This document shows, piece by piece, positions 52,712 to 61,070 of a DNA stretch of 64,000 bases (position 1 is its first letter; each line of letters begins with the position of its first letter). The stretch is from Veillonellales bacterium. GTDB taxonomy: Bacteria; Bacillota; Negativicutes; JAAYSF01. Below the pieces are notes generated by a model. The model had not been told where the DNA came from. It was given only the letters and a program-made list of their open reading frames with translations, and searched no databases. The position numbers were made by a program, and so were the translations under genes. The stretch lies in assembly GCA_039680175.1 (NCBI GenBank), contig JBDKTO010000067.1:96530-160529 (forward strand), read 5' to 3'.

Positions 52712-53704
52712 TTATAAAAATAGCATTGCAATGATTTTATAAACAGTACCACTCACTAATGCAGTGCTGGGTATAGTAAATATCCAAGCTATTAACATTT
52801 GCTGAGCCACACCCCAGCGTACGGCACGAACCCGCTTTGCCGTTCCAACCCCCATAATCGAACCGGATACAACATGAGTAGTACTCACCGGCATACGAAG
52901 TAAAGTGGCCCCAAATATAACAAGTGATGAGTTTAAATCGGCAGCAAATCCGCTAATTGGTTCGAGCTTAAAAATTTTACTGCCCATAGTGCGAATAATA
53001 CGCCAGCCACCGGCGGCTGTTCCCATACCCATTGAGATTGCTGCCGCCATTTTGACCCAAATCGGCACTTCCAGGCTGGTAAGATATCCGCTGCTAACTA
53101 AAGTCAGGGTAATGATCCCCATCGCTTTTTGTGCATCATTCGAGCCATGGGAAAAAGCCATCATAGCAGCAGAAAGAATTTGCAGCCGCTTAAACTTTGA
53201 ATTGATCTTGGAAGGCGCCATTCTACCAAAAATCAAAAACAACAGCGTCATAATAACAAAACCGGTCCCCATGGCTATGATCGGTGAAACAATCAGCGAA
53301 GCTACTATCCCTAAGATGCCTTCGATTTTTAGGGCTTCCACTCCTCTGGAAACAAGAACAGCGCCTACTACCCCACCTACCAACGCGTGAGAAGAACTGC
53401 TGGGAATGCCCAGCCACCAAGTCAATACATTCCAACAAATAGCACCAATCATAGCGGCGATAATAATCGGCTCATTCACCATTTGCGCGGATTTAACCAA
53501 ATCGCTACCAATTGTTTTTGCTACACCGGTGCTATACATTGCCCCGGCAAAATTCAGTCCGGCAGCAAGCACCACAGCAACCTTCGGCGTAAGTGCTCTT
53601 GTAGATACCGATGTGGCAATTGCATTCGCCGTATCATGAAATCCATTGATATAATCAAACCCCAGCGATAATAATACAACGAAAATAATTAATAAATCAG
53701 GCAT
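52712..53704 (-). CDS. pit: Low-affinity inorganic phosphate transporter (PiT family)
   Basis: A 330-residue membrane transporter with about ten helices. The two PiT signature repeats are visible: GFDYINGFHDTANAIATSVSTRAL near the N-terminus (residues 13-36, cut here for length) and FSHGSNDAQKAMGI in the second half. It takes up phosphate with a cation. It overlaps the upstream DUF47 gene by eight bases, so the pair is translationally coupled. A terminator follows at 52602. Length and motifs are normal. Confidence 0.94.
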   Translation of the reverse strand: MPDLLIIFVVLLSLGFDYINGFHDTANAIATSVSTRALTPKVAVVLAAGLNFAGAMYSTGVAKTIGSDLVKSAQMVNEPIIIAAMIGAICWNVLTWWLGIPSSSSHALVGGVVGAVLVSRGVEALKIEGILGIVASLIVSPIIAMGTGFVIMTLLFLIFGRMAPSKINSKFKRLQILSAAMMAFSHGSNDAQKAMGIITLTLVSSGYLTSLEVPIWVKMAAAISMGMGTAAGGWRIIRTMGSKIFKLEPISGFAADLNSSLVIFGATLLRMPVSTTHVVSGSIMGVGTAKRVRAVRWGVAQQMLIAWIFTIPSTALVSGTVYKIIAMLFL

Positions 53705-54323
53705 ATTTCATAACCATTCCCCGCAGTAGATCCGCTATACTTTCGCAATGATCAAGAGCATTCTCCAGATATTCCAGGATTTCCTTCCACTTAATAATTT
53801 CCAATGTATCAGAACAGGAAGTAAATAAATGTGCCACTTCCTGGCGATAAATACTATCGCCTTTGCTTTCCAAATCGACAATTTTACGTGTATAATCTAA
53901 TATCTTTTGCTGATTTCCTTTAATATTTTTCAGCAATTCAAAAACTTTAACCAGTTCCTCAGCACAATTTAGTATCAAGCAGCTCAATTCTACAGCTCCT
54001 TTGCTGGGCTCACCCGCGCGATATAACATCATTCGCTCAATGATTCCTTGAATGTTATCGACACCATCATCCAGCATGTTGGCTAATGCATAAATATCTT
54101 CTCTATCCAAAGGCGTGATAAACGTTTGATTTAGTTTATCAATAATTGCATCATTGATATCATCCGCTTCATGTTCTAAGTTTGAAATTTGAGGAATTTT
54201 TTCGCCAATTTGCGTATAATCATTCATTACTTCTTTCAGCATATAGGATCCTTGGTGCAGCAATCGTGTACTTTCCTCAAAGAGAGTAAAAAATTCATTT
54301 TCTTTTGATTTAAAACTAAACAT
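53697..54323 (-). CDS. DUF47 PhoU-like partner of the phosphate transporter
   Basis: A 208-residue helical protein related to PhoU (DUF47, YkaA family). Conserved PhoU-like segments are NLEHEADDINDAIIDKLNQTF and VDLESKGDSIYRQEVAHLF. Such proteins associate with PiT transporters and are thought to limit or sense phosphate uptake. Gene order DUF47-pit and the overlap strongly support this pairing. It is the first gene of the pair, with AGGAGG-like TTGGAGG upstream. No Pho-box is apparent. Confidence 0.92.
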   Translation of the reverse strand: MFSFKSKENEFFTLFEESTRLLHQGSYMLKEVMNDYTQIGEKIPQISNLEHEADDINDAIIDKLNQTFITPLDREDIYALANMLDDGVDNIQGIIERMMLYRAGEPSKGAVELSCLILNCAEELVKVFELLKNIKGNQQKILDYTRKIVDLESKGDSIYRQEVAHLFTSCSDTLEIIKWKEILEYLENALDHCESIADLLRGMVMKYA

Positions 54324-54401
54324 GCATTTACCTCCAAAAGTTGCCTAAGAGTAGTATCTCCCCCAAAACAAACTCTACCACTGGATGATATTGCAAAATA
54401 C

Positions 54402-54428
54402 GAAAAAGCCGGAACATAAAGTTCCGGC
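54402..54428 (-). terminator. Terminator of the aminotransferase gene
   Basis: GCCGGAAC pairs with GTTCCGGC around ATAAA; on the minus strand TTTTTCGTATTTT follows. Confidence 0.9.
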
Positions 54429-54456
54429 CCTTGCTGAACACTTTATAGCAGAATCA

Positions 54457-55704
54457 TTATTTATCAACAGCATCCATCGCGTCCGCCACTTTACCGGCCA
54501 AACCGGTAATCTTAACTGACGGCACAGCACACACGGCAATACGAATTCCCTTTGACAGAGGAACCGCAAACACATTCACATCATGCAGCTTATCACAAAC
54601 CGCCGCAGGATTTTTCGCGGGAATGGTAAGGAAAAAGCCAGCTATATAGGGAAGCATGTTCAGTTTAACTTGCTTCGCTTCCCGCATAAAGATATCCGCT
54701 CTGTCACGAGTCAAGCCGTATAAATAATTACGTTCTTTCTCCAACTGAGTTAGCAGCGTTTTATCTTGATATATTGTAGCCAATAACCGCATAGCACCCC
54801 GATTAATATTCGACCAAGTAGCTCTGCTGGTATATTGGTTAATATTTACAAACTCAGTAATAACGTCTTTATCAGCCGAAATACCAATCATCGCGCCGGT
54901 ACGCTGTCCATACATGGTGAAACCTTTGGACATACTAAACGCCAGGACTGTAAGAATATTCTTAGGTAAGCCGCCGAACTTTTCCATAAAGGACCGACTG
55001 GCATTTTTCTCGCCGGCATAGTCCAAATAAGCAATATCAACAACCAGGATAATACGTTTTTTACCATTTTGGCCCTGTTTCTTGCAAACATCTAATACCT
55101 GATCCCATTCCTCATTCGTAAGGCTATAACCAGTTGGATTATGAGCCGGTGTATTGATAATAACCACCAGACTATCCTGTTTTGCCAGCAGACTGCTGAC
55201 CTTTGCCTCAAAAGCAGTGACATTAAACTTTTGAGCTGCATCAAATAACTGGTATGTATCCAGCTTGCGCAACGCATCATTGCACAATACCCGGTAAGGA
55301 CCCCAAAACCAATCAGACGTTAATACAGTATCACCAATCTCCGTATAGTTAGCAACGACATGATGAATCACACCGGAACCACCGGAAGTGGCAATTGCAC
55401 CGGTGTATGCGTCCGGTTTGTGATCGGCAAAAGAAAGTTCCGCAACTGCCGTCAAATAATCCGGCAGCCCGGATATGGGAGCATAATTGATAATCTCAGC
55501 AATCGGTAAATTTCGTAATACCGTTTCGACTGTAGGAAGACATGCCAAGACTTCCTGCTCATCAAGCAAGGCACCAATCGTGGCGTTAATTACCTTATCA
55601 TTCCCATATTTTGCAGCAGCTTTTACCGCGGCAGCATTTGCGCCAAAAATATTATCGGTCGCAACCTTTCCTCTCGCATGCGATGCGGCAACACTATATG
55701 TCAC
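54457..55704 (-). CDS. Class I/II aminotransferase, aromatic/aspartate type
   Basis: A 415-residue PLP aminotransferase. Motifs include NYAPISGLPDYLTAVAELSF, the PLP-contact region NTPAHNPTGYSL, the Schiff-base lysine in SMSKGFTMYGQRTGAM and a late Arg pair near the C-terminus (RIAVC). It most resembles AspC/TyrB-like enzymes that act on aspartate and aromatic amino acids, so it may complete tyrosine or phenylalanine synthesis. Substrate choice is inference. It lacks an exact SigH promoter: AGGAAAA at 55794 is followed 14 bases later by AAAA instead of GAAT. It is a single gene with its own terminator. Confidence 0.87.
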   Translation of the reverse strand: MTYSVAASHARGKVATDNIFGANAAAVKAAAKYGNDKVINATIGALLDEQEVLACLPTVETVLRNLPIAEIINYAPISGLPDYLTAVAELSFADHKPDAYTGAIATSGGSGVIHHVVANYTEIGDTVLTSDWFWGPYRVLCNDALRKLDTYQLFDAAQKFNVTAFEAKVSSLLAKQDSLVVIINTPAHNPTGYSLTNEEWDQVLDVCKKQGQNGKKRIILVVDIAYLDYAGEKNASRSFMEKFGGLPKNILTVLAFSMSKGFTMYGQRTGAMIGISADKDVITEFVNINQYTSRATWSNINRGAMRLLATIYQDKTLLTQLEKERNYLYGLTRDRADIFMREAKQVKLNMLPYIAGFFLTIPAKNPAAVCDKLHDVNVFAVPLSKGIRIAVCAVPSVKITGLAGKVADAMDAVDK

Positions 55705-55870
55705 GCGAATTCCCCCTAAAGTTAATATAGTATAAAGTTCTTCTTGAAAAATAATATACTTTTATTTTATTTTACACAAGACCTGCATTTTCCTGCTTCA
55801 ATTACAATGTATATAATCCATATGCCAAAATTTATTCCGATAAAAGCCAATATTTTTTATTATGTAAATA

Positions 55871-55892
55871 AAGCAGGCCCTAAGGCCTGCTT
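55871..55892 (-). terminator. Terminator of the SASP gene
   Basis: AAGCAGGCC and GGCCTGCTT pair around CTAA directly after the spore-protein stop; TTATTTACAT follows on the minus strand. Confidence 0.8.
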
Positions 55893-55903
55893 ATGTGATT
55901 CGA

Positions 55904-56101
55904 TTACTTAAATTGTTGCTCCTGAGCCTGAATCATCTTGCGAACCATGTTTCCACCAACTCGTCCATTGTCTGCCGAAGTCAGTGCACCTTTATAGGTG
56001 TTCTTGTAATCTTTTAAACCGATTTCTGCAGCAGTTTCTTCCTTCAACTGATCGAGAGCCTTTTGCGCCGCCGGATTTACAGGTTTCTTGCTCCTTGACA
56101 T
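55904..56101 (-). CDS. Small acid-soluble spore protein, alpha/beta type
   Basis: A 65-residue DNA-binding protein that coats and protects DNA in the forespore. The GPR protease site E26-I27 (TAAEIGL) and the conserved second half (NGRVGGNMVRKMI) are intact. This single gene is firm evidence that the organism makes endospores. The ATG at 56101 follows GGAGG at nine bases; the longer frame to 56146 is not used. A SigG-like promoter lies about 40-70 bases upstream. It is monocistronic with a strong terminator, as is usual for this family. Confidence 0.97.
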   Translation of the reverse strand: MSRSKKPVNPAAQKALDQLKEETAAEIGLKDYKNTYKGALTSADNGRVGGNMVRKMIQAQEQQFK

Positions 56102-56140
56102 TACGCAAAACCTCCATTTAAAATATTTTGGTACCACTAC

Positions 56141-56170
56141 TAGCATCCCTCAATTAACGATCGCCATACA
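56141..56170 (-). promoter_or_regulatory. Candidate SigG promoter of the SASP gene
   Basis: TGTATG (56170-56165), 17 bases, GATGCTA (56147-56141), compared with the SigG pattern TGAATA-N17-CATACTA: four of six and five of seven matches. The position fits forespore expression. Confidence 0.5.
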
Positions 56171-56196
56171 ATGAAATTTGTGGAGAAAATAAATTT

Positions 56197-57432
56197 TCAA
56201 TCTTCCTCTGTCGGGAAGAAATGTTCATGTATCGAATTGACAGCCTCGCGAACCTGACTAGACTGAATCAGGCAAGAAATACTAATCTCGGAAGTGCTGA
56301 TTACTTCAATATTAATTCCGGCATCCGACAAAGCCCCAAACATCGTAGCGGCAATACCCGGGTTGCCAAGCATCCCGGCACCGACTACGGAAACTTTGGC
56401 CACATTCTCGTCAATCTCGAGCCTGATAACCGATAATTCCCGCCCAATCTGTTCCACCAAATTCTTTGCCTCATTTAAATCCGGCTGCGCCACAGTAAAC
56501 ACGATATCAATAATATCCCGGTTATCACTGCGGATACTTTGAACAATCATATCCACATCAATATTCGCATTGGCCAAGGCGGAAAATAGCTTAAAAGCAA
56601 CGCCCGGCCGATTGGGTACACCCAAAATTGCAATCTTTGCAACATTTGTATCATGCGTAACGCCCCGGATAATAAATTCCTTTTCTTCCATTGTATAAAC
56701 CTCCCTAATAAAAGTTCCAGTTTTTTGGGTAAAAGTTGAACGGACATGAATCGGAACACCATATTGTTTTCCCATTTCTACTGACCTGGGCTGCATAACA
56801 ACAGCTCCAAGCCTGGCCATTTCCAACATCTCATTATAAGTAATTTCCTTCATGCGTCTGGCATTGGGAACAACCCTGGGATCAGCGGAATAGACACCAT
56901 CTACATCGGTAAATATTTCACAGGCATCAGCTTGTAAAGCACCCGCTAACGCCACTGCTGAAGTATCGGAACCGCCCCGTCCCAGAGTCACGATATCGCC
57001 GACAGAATTAATCCCCTGAAATCCCGCTACAACCACAATTTTTCCGACAGCTAATTCCTGCAATACCCGCTCCGGCTTAATTTCCCGTATCTTCCCCTTT
57101 ACATGAGCGGAATTCGTCATCATCCCAGCTTGTGGACCAGTAAGGGAAACGGCAGGGCAGCCAAGATCGTTGAAAGCCATCGCTAACAGAGCGATCGATA
57201 CTTGTTCTCCTGTAGCCAATAGCCGGTCAAATTCCCGGGAGTAACGGTGTATTTGACTGCTTACCTGTCCGGCAAGAGTAATTAAATTGTCAGTAGTATC
57301 CCCCATTGCCGATACCACTACTACAATTTTGTCATCCGGTCCTTTTTCTTTAACCACTTTTTTGGCTACTCCGATAATTCTCTCCGGTGTTGCCACAGAA
57401 CTTCCTCCAAATTTTTTTACAATAAGTGCCAT
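56197..57432 (-). CDS. lysC: Aspartate kinase
   Basis: A 411-residue enzyme phosphorylating aspartate at the head of lysine, threonine and methionine synthesis. The substrate motif KFGGSSVATPERI and the FTDVDGVYSADPR region mark the kinase domain, and two ACT domains at the C-terminus (beginning KIAILGVPNRPG and KVSVVGAGMLGN) mediate feedback inhibition. In Bacillus, diaminopimelate and dipicolinate production for spores also depends on such enzymes. The ATG at 57432 is preceded by GGGGG at six bases. A SigH-type promoter with an exact -10 lies about 50-75 bases upstream; no lysine riboswitch is seen. Confidence 0.95.
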   Translation of the reverse strand: MALIVKKFGGSSVATPERIIGVAKKVVKEKGPDDKIVVVVSAMGDTTDNLITLAGQVSSQIHRYSREFDRLLATGEQVSIALLAMAFNDLGCPAVSLTGPQAGMMTNSAHVKGKIREIKPERVLQELAVGKIVVVAGFQGINSVGDIVTLGRGGSDTSAVALAGALQADACEIFTDVDGVYSADPRVVPNARRMKEITYNEMLEMARLGAVVMQPRSVEMGKQYGVPIHVRSTFTQKTGTFIREVYTMEEKEFIIRGVTHDTNVAKIAILGVPNRPGVAFKLFSALANANIDVDMIVQSIRSDNRDIIDIVFTVAQPDLNEAKNLVEQIGRELSVIRLEIDENVAKVSVVGAGMLGNPGIAATMFGALSDAGINIEVISTSEISISCLIQSSQVREAVNSIHEHFFPTEED

Positions 57433-57483
57433 ATTCATCCCCCTTAACAGCGTCCCTCATTCAATTTTAATACATTAAAACAA

Positions 57484-57508
57484 ATTCTCTCCATAAAAAC
57501 AAAATCCT
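57484..57508 (-). promoter_or_regulatory. SigH-type promoter of lysC
   Basis: AGGATTT (57508-57502), 14 bases, GAAT (57487-57484). Both elements match the SigH consensus exactly. Confidence 0.7.
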
Positions 57509-57582
57509 CTTCTCTATGGACATTTATGCACTATTTTTTTCTTTATCAGAAGTATTGTCCCGAATTATTTTGCTAAAACCCC

Positions 57583-57611
57583 TGGACAATCAGGCAGTTT
57601 CGTGCTAAATT
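57583..57611 (+). promoter_or_regulatory. SigA promoter of uraA
   Basis: TGGACA (57583-57588), 17 bases, TAAATT (57606-57611), just upstream of the attenuator. Confidence 0.55.
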
Positions 57612-57632
57612 TAAAAAAGTAAACCTTTAAAA

Positions 57633-57722
57633 TTAGTCCGGAGAGACTAATAAGGTACACAATAATGATCTTCATTTTATTGTGCTCTCACCTCTTACTC
57701 CGGTAAGAGGTTTTATTGTGTG
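57633..57722 (+). promoter_or_regulatory. PyrR-type transcription attenuator before uraA
   Basis: The PyrR-binding hairpin TTAGTC-CGGAGA-GACTAA (57633-57650) contains the core AGTCCGGAGAG. A terminator follows (57690-57711; ACCTCTTA, loop CTCCGG, TAAGAGGT, then TTTATTG). GGTACACAATAA (57654-57665) is nearly complementary to TTATTGTGTGCC (57712-57723), which can form the competing antiterminator. UMP-loaded PyrR would thus stop transcription when pyrimidines are plentiful. Confidence 0.85.
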
Positions 57723-57750
57723 CCAAAACAACTAACAAGGAGGCAATATT

Positions 57751-59004
57751 ATGAATACCCGTGAAATTCAAGTTGATGAAAAGTTACCGATTTTACAAAC
57801 TTTTCCTCTCAGTTTACAACACTTATTTGCTATGTTTGGTGCTACCGTACTAGTTCCTATCCTCTTCAAGGTAAATCCAGCTACTATTCTTTTATTTAAC
57901 GGTATCGGCACCCTGTTGTACCTGTTTATTTGCAAAGGCAAAATTCCTGCTTATTTAGGTTCCAGTTTTGCCTTTATCTCTCCTGTATTGGTTGTTTCAG
58001 CCCAATATGGCTACAACACTGCCTTAGGCGGATTTATTCTTACCGGCGTTATATTCACAGTTGTCGCTCTCAGTGTTGGCGTTGTTGGTACTAAATGGAT
58101 CGACATTGTCTTTCCGCCTGCCGCCATGGGTGCTATCGTCGCTGTTATCGGTTTGGAACTGGCCCCTGTTGCGGCTGAGATGGCCGGACTGACAGCTAAA
58201 ACCTTAGACCCAAAGGTCGTAGTCGTATCTATCTTCACGCTACTTATCACTGTCTTTGGTTCGATTCTCTTTCGTGGATTTATGGCCATCATTCCAATCC
58301 TGGTTGGCGTACTCAGCGGCTATACCCTGGCATTTTTTATCGGTTTAGTTGATCTAAGCAGTATCGCCCAAGCCCCCTGGCTGGCTATACCAACCATTTA
58401 CACACTGGAATTTAATTTCAGTGCCATGGCGATCATCGCTCCGGCTGCACTGGTAGTCATTGCAGAGCATATTGGTCACCTGGTTGTTACCGGTAACATT
58501 GTCGGCCGTGACCTGATGAAAGATCCGGGACTGCACCGTTCTCTGCTAGGCAACGGCTTGTCCACGATCGTTTCCGGATTCTTCGGTTCGACTCCCAACA
58601 CTACGTATGGCGAAAACATCGGCGTCATGGCGATTACTAAGGTTTACAGCGTTTGGGTAATTGGTGGCGCCGCCGTCATGGCCATTGTCCTTTCCTTTGT
58701 CGGAAAATTAGCGGCAGCGATTCAAAGCATCCCTGTTCCGGTTATGGGGGGCGTTTCCCTGCTGCTGTTTGGTGTTATCGCTGCCTCAGGCGTACGTATG
58801 CTAGTCGAATCTAAAGTTGATTATAGTAAATCCCGCAATTTAATTTTGACTTCAGTTGTCTTAATTATCGGCGTAAGCGGTGCCAGTATCACCTTCGGCA
58901 CGGTAACCATGAAGGGCATGGCTCTGGCAACCGTTGTCTCGATTCTGCTCAGCTTGTGTTTTAAACTACTGGATATGTTCGGCTTAACTAATGATGCCGA
59001 TTAG
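57751..59004 (+). CDS. uraA: Uracil permease
   Basis: A 417-residue nucleobase transporter of the NCS2 family with about fourteen membrane segments. Family signatures are visible at PLSLQHLFAMFGATVLVP and GFFGSTPNTTYGENIGVM; the conserved Glu residues in GLELAPVAAEM and AEHIGHLV match the uracil site. The upstream PyrR attenuator supports uracil rather than purine transport. GGAGG precedes the ATG. The gene ends in a perfect 23-base terminator shared with yajQ. Confidence 0.95.
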   Translation: MNTREIQVDEKLPILQTFPLSLQHLFAMFGATVLVPILFKVNPATILLFNGIGTLLYLFICKGKIPAYLGSSFAFISPVLVVSAQYGYNTALGGFILTGVIFTVVALSVGVVGTKWIDIVFPPAAMGAIVAVIGLELAPVAAEMAGLTAKTLDPKVVVVSIFTLLITVFGSILFRGFMAIIPILVGVLSGYTLAFFIGLVDLSSIAQAPWLAIPTIYTLEFNFSAMAIIAPAALVVIAEHIGHLVVTGNIVGRDLMKDPGLHRSLLGNGLSTIVSGFFGSTPNTTYGENIGVMAITKVYSVWVIGGAAVMAIVLSFVGKLAAAIQSIPVPVMGGVSLLLFGVIAASGVRMLVESKVDYSKSRNLILTSVVLIIGVSGASITFGTVTMKGMALATVVSILLSLCFKLLDMFGLTNDAD

Positions 59005-59013
59005 GCTATCAAA

Positions 59014-59067
59014 TTAAGGCAATAAAAAAGCTTCCGTCAATTTGCGGAAGCTTTTTTATTGCCTTAA
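59014..59067. terminator. Perfect 23-base bidirectional terminator
   Basis: TTAAGGCAATAAAAAAGCTT, continuing to CCG, pairs without mismatch with its complement around TCAATTTG. It serves uraA and the convergent yajQ. Confidence 0.95.
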
Positions 59068-59073
59068 CCCATT

Positions 59074-59568
59074 CTATGAACGAAAATTAATAAATTGTAA
59101 ATCAACAGCAAAATCAGCCTGCTTTAATTTGGCAATCACTGTTTGCAAATCATTCTTATTCTTCCCTGAAACCCGAACCTGATCCTCCATAATTTGTGCC
59201 TGCACTTTTATTTTGCTTGCTTTAATTGCGGCTACAATTTCTTTACCTTTTTCCTTGCTAATCCCCTTCTTTATAGTCACAATCTGTCTGACGGTTCCCT
59301 GAAATGCCGGCTCTATTTTCCCATAATCCAAACTTTTAAGAGAAATACCGCGTTTAATCACCTTATTTTGCAAAATATCAATGACGCTCTTTAACTTATA
59401 ATCGTCATCACCAATTACTTTGATTTCTACACCATTCAAAGTAACCTCTGCCTTACTGCCGCGGAAATCAAAACGCTGGTTAATCTCTTTTGCCGTCTGA
59501 TTTACCGCGTTATCCACTTCTTGTAAATTGACTTCGGATACAATATCGAAGGAACATTCTTTCGCCAC
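59074..59568 (-). CDS. yajQ: YajQ-family nucleotide-binding protein
   Basis: A 164-residue protein of the UPF0234 family with two ferredoxin-like halves. The opening [20 protein letters not shown] and the [12 protein letters not shown] region match. Relatives bind cyclic di-GMP or other nucleotides and influence gene expression and phage or virulence traits; in this window a diguanylate cyclase is also present, but no direct link is visible. GGAGGGG lies before the ATG. It is followed downstream on the same strand only by the shared terminator. Confidence 0.93.
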   Translation of the reverse strand: MAKECSFDIVSEVNLQEVDNAVNQTAKEINQRFDFRGSKAEVTLNGVEIKVIGDDDYKLKSVIDILQNKVIKRGISLKSLDYGKIEPAFQGTVRQIVTIKKGISKEKGKEIVAAIKASKIKVQAQIMEDQVRVSGKNKNDLQTVIAKLKQADFAVDLQFINFRS

Positions 59569-59587
59569 TGTCCACCCCTCCCATATG

Positions 59588-59839
59588 CTATTTTCTTAAA
59601 GTTACTCTCAGTGTCATTCTTGCCAAGGTATAACAAAAGGCTAGTACACCGCCTATAGTAAAAAAGAAAGCAACCGGCTTCACCATAATAATCTCGGAAC
59701 TGGCAATCAAACTGAACAACAACGCGGTCATATACGCTAAAAACAATTCACCATATCGCGGACTGCTAATCCGTGGTGCAATCACAAGCCAAACCAAAAA
59801 ACCAACGATTATTATATTACTGTACTGCAATATTTCCAC
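59588..59839 (-). CDS. Small membrane protein of unknown function
   Basis: An 83-residue protein with two or three hydrophobic helices ([29 protein letters not shown] and [18 protein letters not shown]) and a basic tail. I do not recognise a family. The GTG at 59839 is preferred as the start because GAGG lies upstream; the frame continues to 59884. A SigH-type promoter with exact -35 and -10 matches lies at 59875-59899, inside that longer frame, which supports the shorter reading. The gene ends 20 bases before yajQ on the same strand, so they may be co-transcribed. Confidence 0.6.
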   Translation of the reverse strand: MEILQYSNIIIVGFLVWLVIAPRISSPRYGELFLAYMTALLFSLIASSEIIMVKPVAFFFTIGGVLAFCYTLARMTLRVTLRK

Positions 59840-59874
59840 TACGACTATCACCTCACAACAGTTAACAGAGTATA

Positions 59875-59899
59875 ATTCGGCCAATTTTGATTATTTCCT
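59875..59899 (-). promoter_or_regulatory. SigH-type promoter of the small membrane protein and yajQ
   Basis: AGGAAAT (59899-59893), 14 bases, GAAT (59878-59875): an exact match in both elements. Confidence 0.65.
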
Positions 59900-60097
59900 G
59901 CATTTTACACTAAAAAAGCCTTTTTTTCTGCTTAGTTCTCGTTTTACAAAAGCGCTTCCGATAATAAAATAATATGCATAAAATCCGATTTGCCAAAATG
60001 TTTACGGGCAGTAGCATTATGTTGCTGTTCTTCATATGATGTAACAGGTAGATACTTAAAATTGTATCACTCTCCCAATTATAAATAAAGGAGGACG

Positions 60098-60439
60098 ATG
60101 ACATTTATGACTGGCAAATATCCGCATTGGTATCACGAGGGTGGCTATGACTACATGGATGACATGTGCTGCGATGAACCGCCTATGCCCGGAAAAGTCC
60201 ATGCGCTGGCCGATGCTCACTTTAAGGATCGCCTGTTATGCCTGTTAGGCGATGAAGTATTATTTTCCGTAGATGCCCGAATTTGCCGCCGCGAATCCTT
60301 TTGCGGCACCTTGTGTTACGTAGGCTGTGATTTCATTATTGTTAATGTTTGCATCCGTCACAGGCCCGTATCGATGCATGTTCCGATTTGTATGATTCGC
60401 TTTATAGCTCCCTTTAAAGGAAGTCGCGGCAGTCTATAA
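60098..60439 (+). CDS. Cysteine-rich 113-residue protein, possible spore-coat or Sm-like protein
   Basis: I do not recognise this with certainty. The N-terminus (MTGKYPHWYHEGGYDYMDDM) is rich in aromatic, acidic and His residues and is followed by CCDEPP. The C-terminal half (DEVLFSVDARICRRESFCGT, CYVGCDFIIVNVCI) has the strand pattern of a small SH3/Sm-like barrel seen in DUF2642-type spore-coat proteins. Nine cysteines suggest cross-linking. AAAGGAGG lies just upstream; ATG 60098 is close to it and ATG 60107 is an alternative. It forms a pair with the next gene and a CATATGAT sequence upstream resembles a SigE/SigK -10 (inference). Confidence 0.5.
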   Translation: MTFMTGKYPHWYHEGGYDYMDDMCCDEPPMPGKVHALADAHFKDRLLCLLGDEVLFSVDARICRRESFCGTLCYVGCDFIIVNVCIRHRPVSMHVPICMIRFIAPFKGSRGSL

Positions 60440-60498
60440 CGGATATCACCCTCTTTGGGTTGATGCATAAGATATAGTGAAGCTCAAAGGAGGGGAGA

Positions 60499-60972
60499 TT
60501 GATGATGCGAAAACTACGTATTCGCAAACCTATTTCCATTGATTTAGATCACATGCGTATGCTGCACCAGGAAGCTATGGAACAGTTGGATCTCATGCGA
60601 ACGGCAGTTGAAGCTGCGGAACAAGCTACCGACAGAATGCGTGACAATCTGGATGATATTGCTGTTAATCACTGGCATGGATATTTAGATATCTTGCATA
60701 TGATTTGTATGCACGATGATGCCATAGCAGCTATTATGAATAAACATGGTATAAACTTGCGGGATGCAGACAGTGAAACCGATGAACGGCAATTTGGTTT
60801 ACGACGCACCCTGTTGTTATTACTAATTATGGCATTACTCCGCCGCCACCGCCGTATGGAATATATTTTTAGCTTGCGCGGCGGACCAATGACAGAATAT
60901 CTCCAGGAATCATGTGCCGTGGAACGTGAACATATTGCGGAATTGGTAGCAATGATACACAACATGGTATGA
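60499..60972 (+). CDS. Met/His-rich helical protein of unknown function
   Basis: A 157-residue protein, mostly alpha-helical, with unusual richness in Met, His, Asp and Arg (LDHMRMLHQEAMEQLDLM; HMICMHDDAIAAIMNKHGI) and a hydrophobic strip LLLLLIMALL flanked by RRHRRM. C-terminal ESCAVEREHIAEL has an ExxH-like spacing seen in metal-binding helical bundles, but I cannot assign a family. It follows the previous gene by 59 bases with AGGAGGGG before its ATG, and a terminator ends the pair. A sporulation role is only suggested by the company. Confidence 0.5.
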   Translation: MMMRKLRIRKPISIDLDHMRMLHQEAMEQLDLMRTAVEAAEQATDRMRDNLDDIAVNHWHGYLDILHMICMHDDAIAAIMNKHGINLRDADSETDERQFGLRRTLLLLLIMALLRRHRRMEYIFSLRGGPMTEYLQESCAVEREHIAELVAMIHNMV

Positions 60973-60987
60973 TGTAGTCATTTCTGA

Positions 60988-61010
60988 AGGGACGATCGAA
61001 AATCGTCCCT
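60988..61010 (+). terminator. Terminator of the two-gene unit
   Basis: AGGGACGAT pairs with ATCGTCCCT around CGAAA, followed by ATTTAC. Confidence 0.75.
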
Positions 61011-61027
61011 ATTTACATATCTTTTAC

Positions 61028-61053
61028 AGGATTTTTATCGTTAAATCGAGAAT
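61028..61053 (+). promoter_or_regulatory. Weak SigH-like promoter far upstream of the pseudouridine synthase gene
   Basis: AGGATTT (61028-61034), 15 bases rather than 14, GAAT (61050-61053). It would read through the hairpins at 61071-61189. Confidence 0.3.
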
Positions 61054-61070
61054 TCTATCAAATGAGACTT

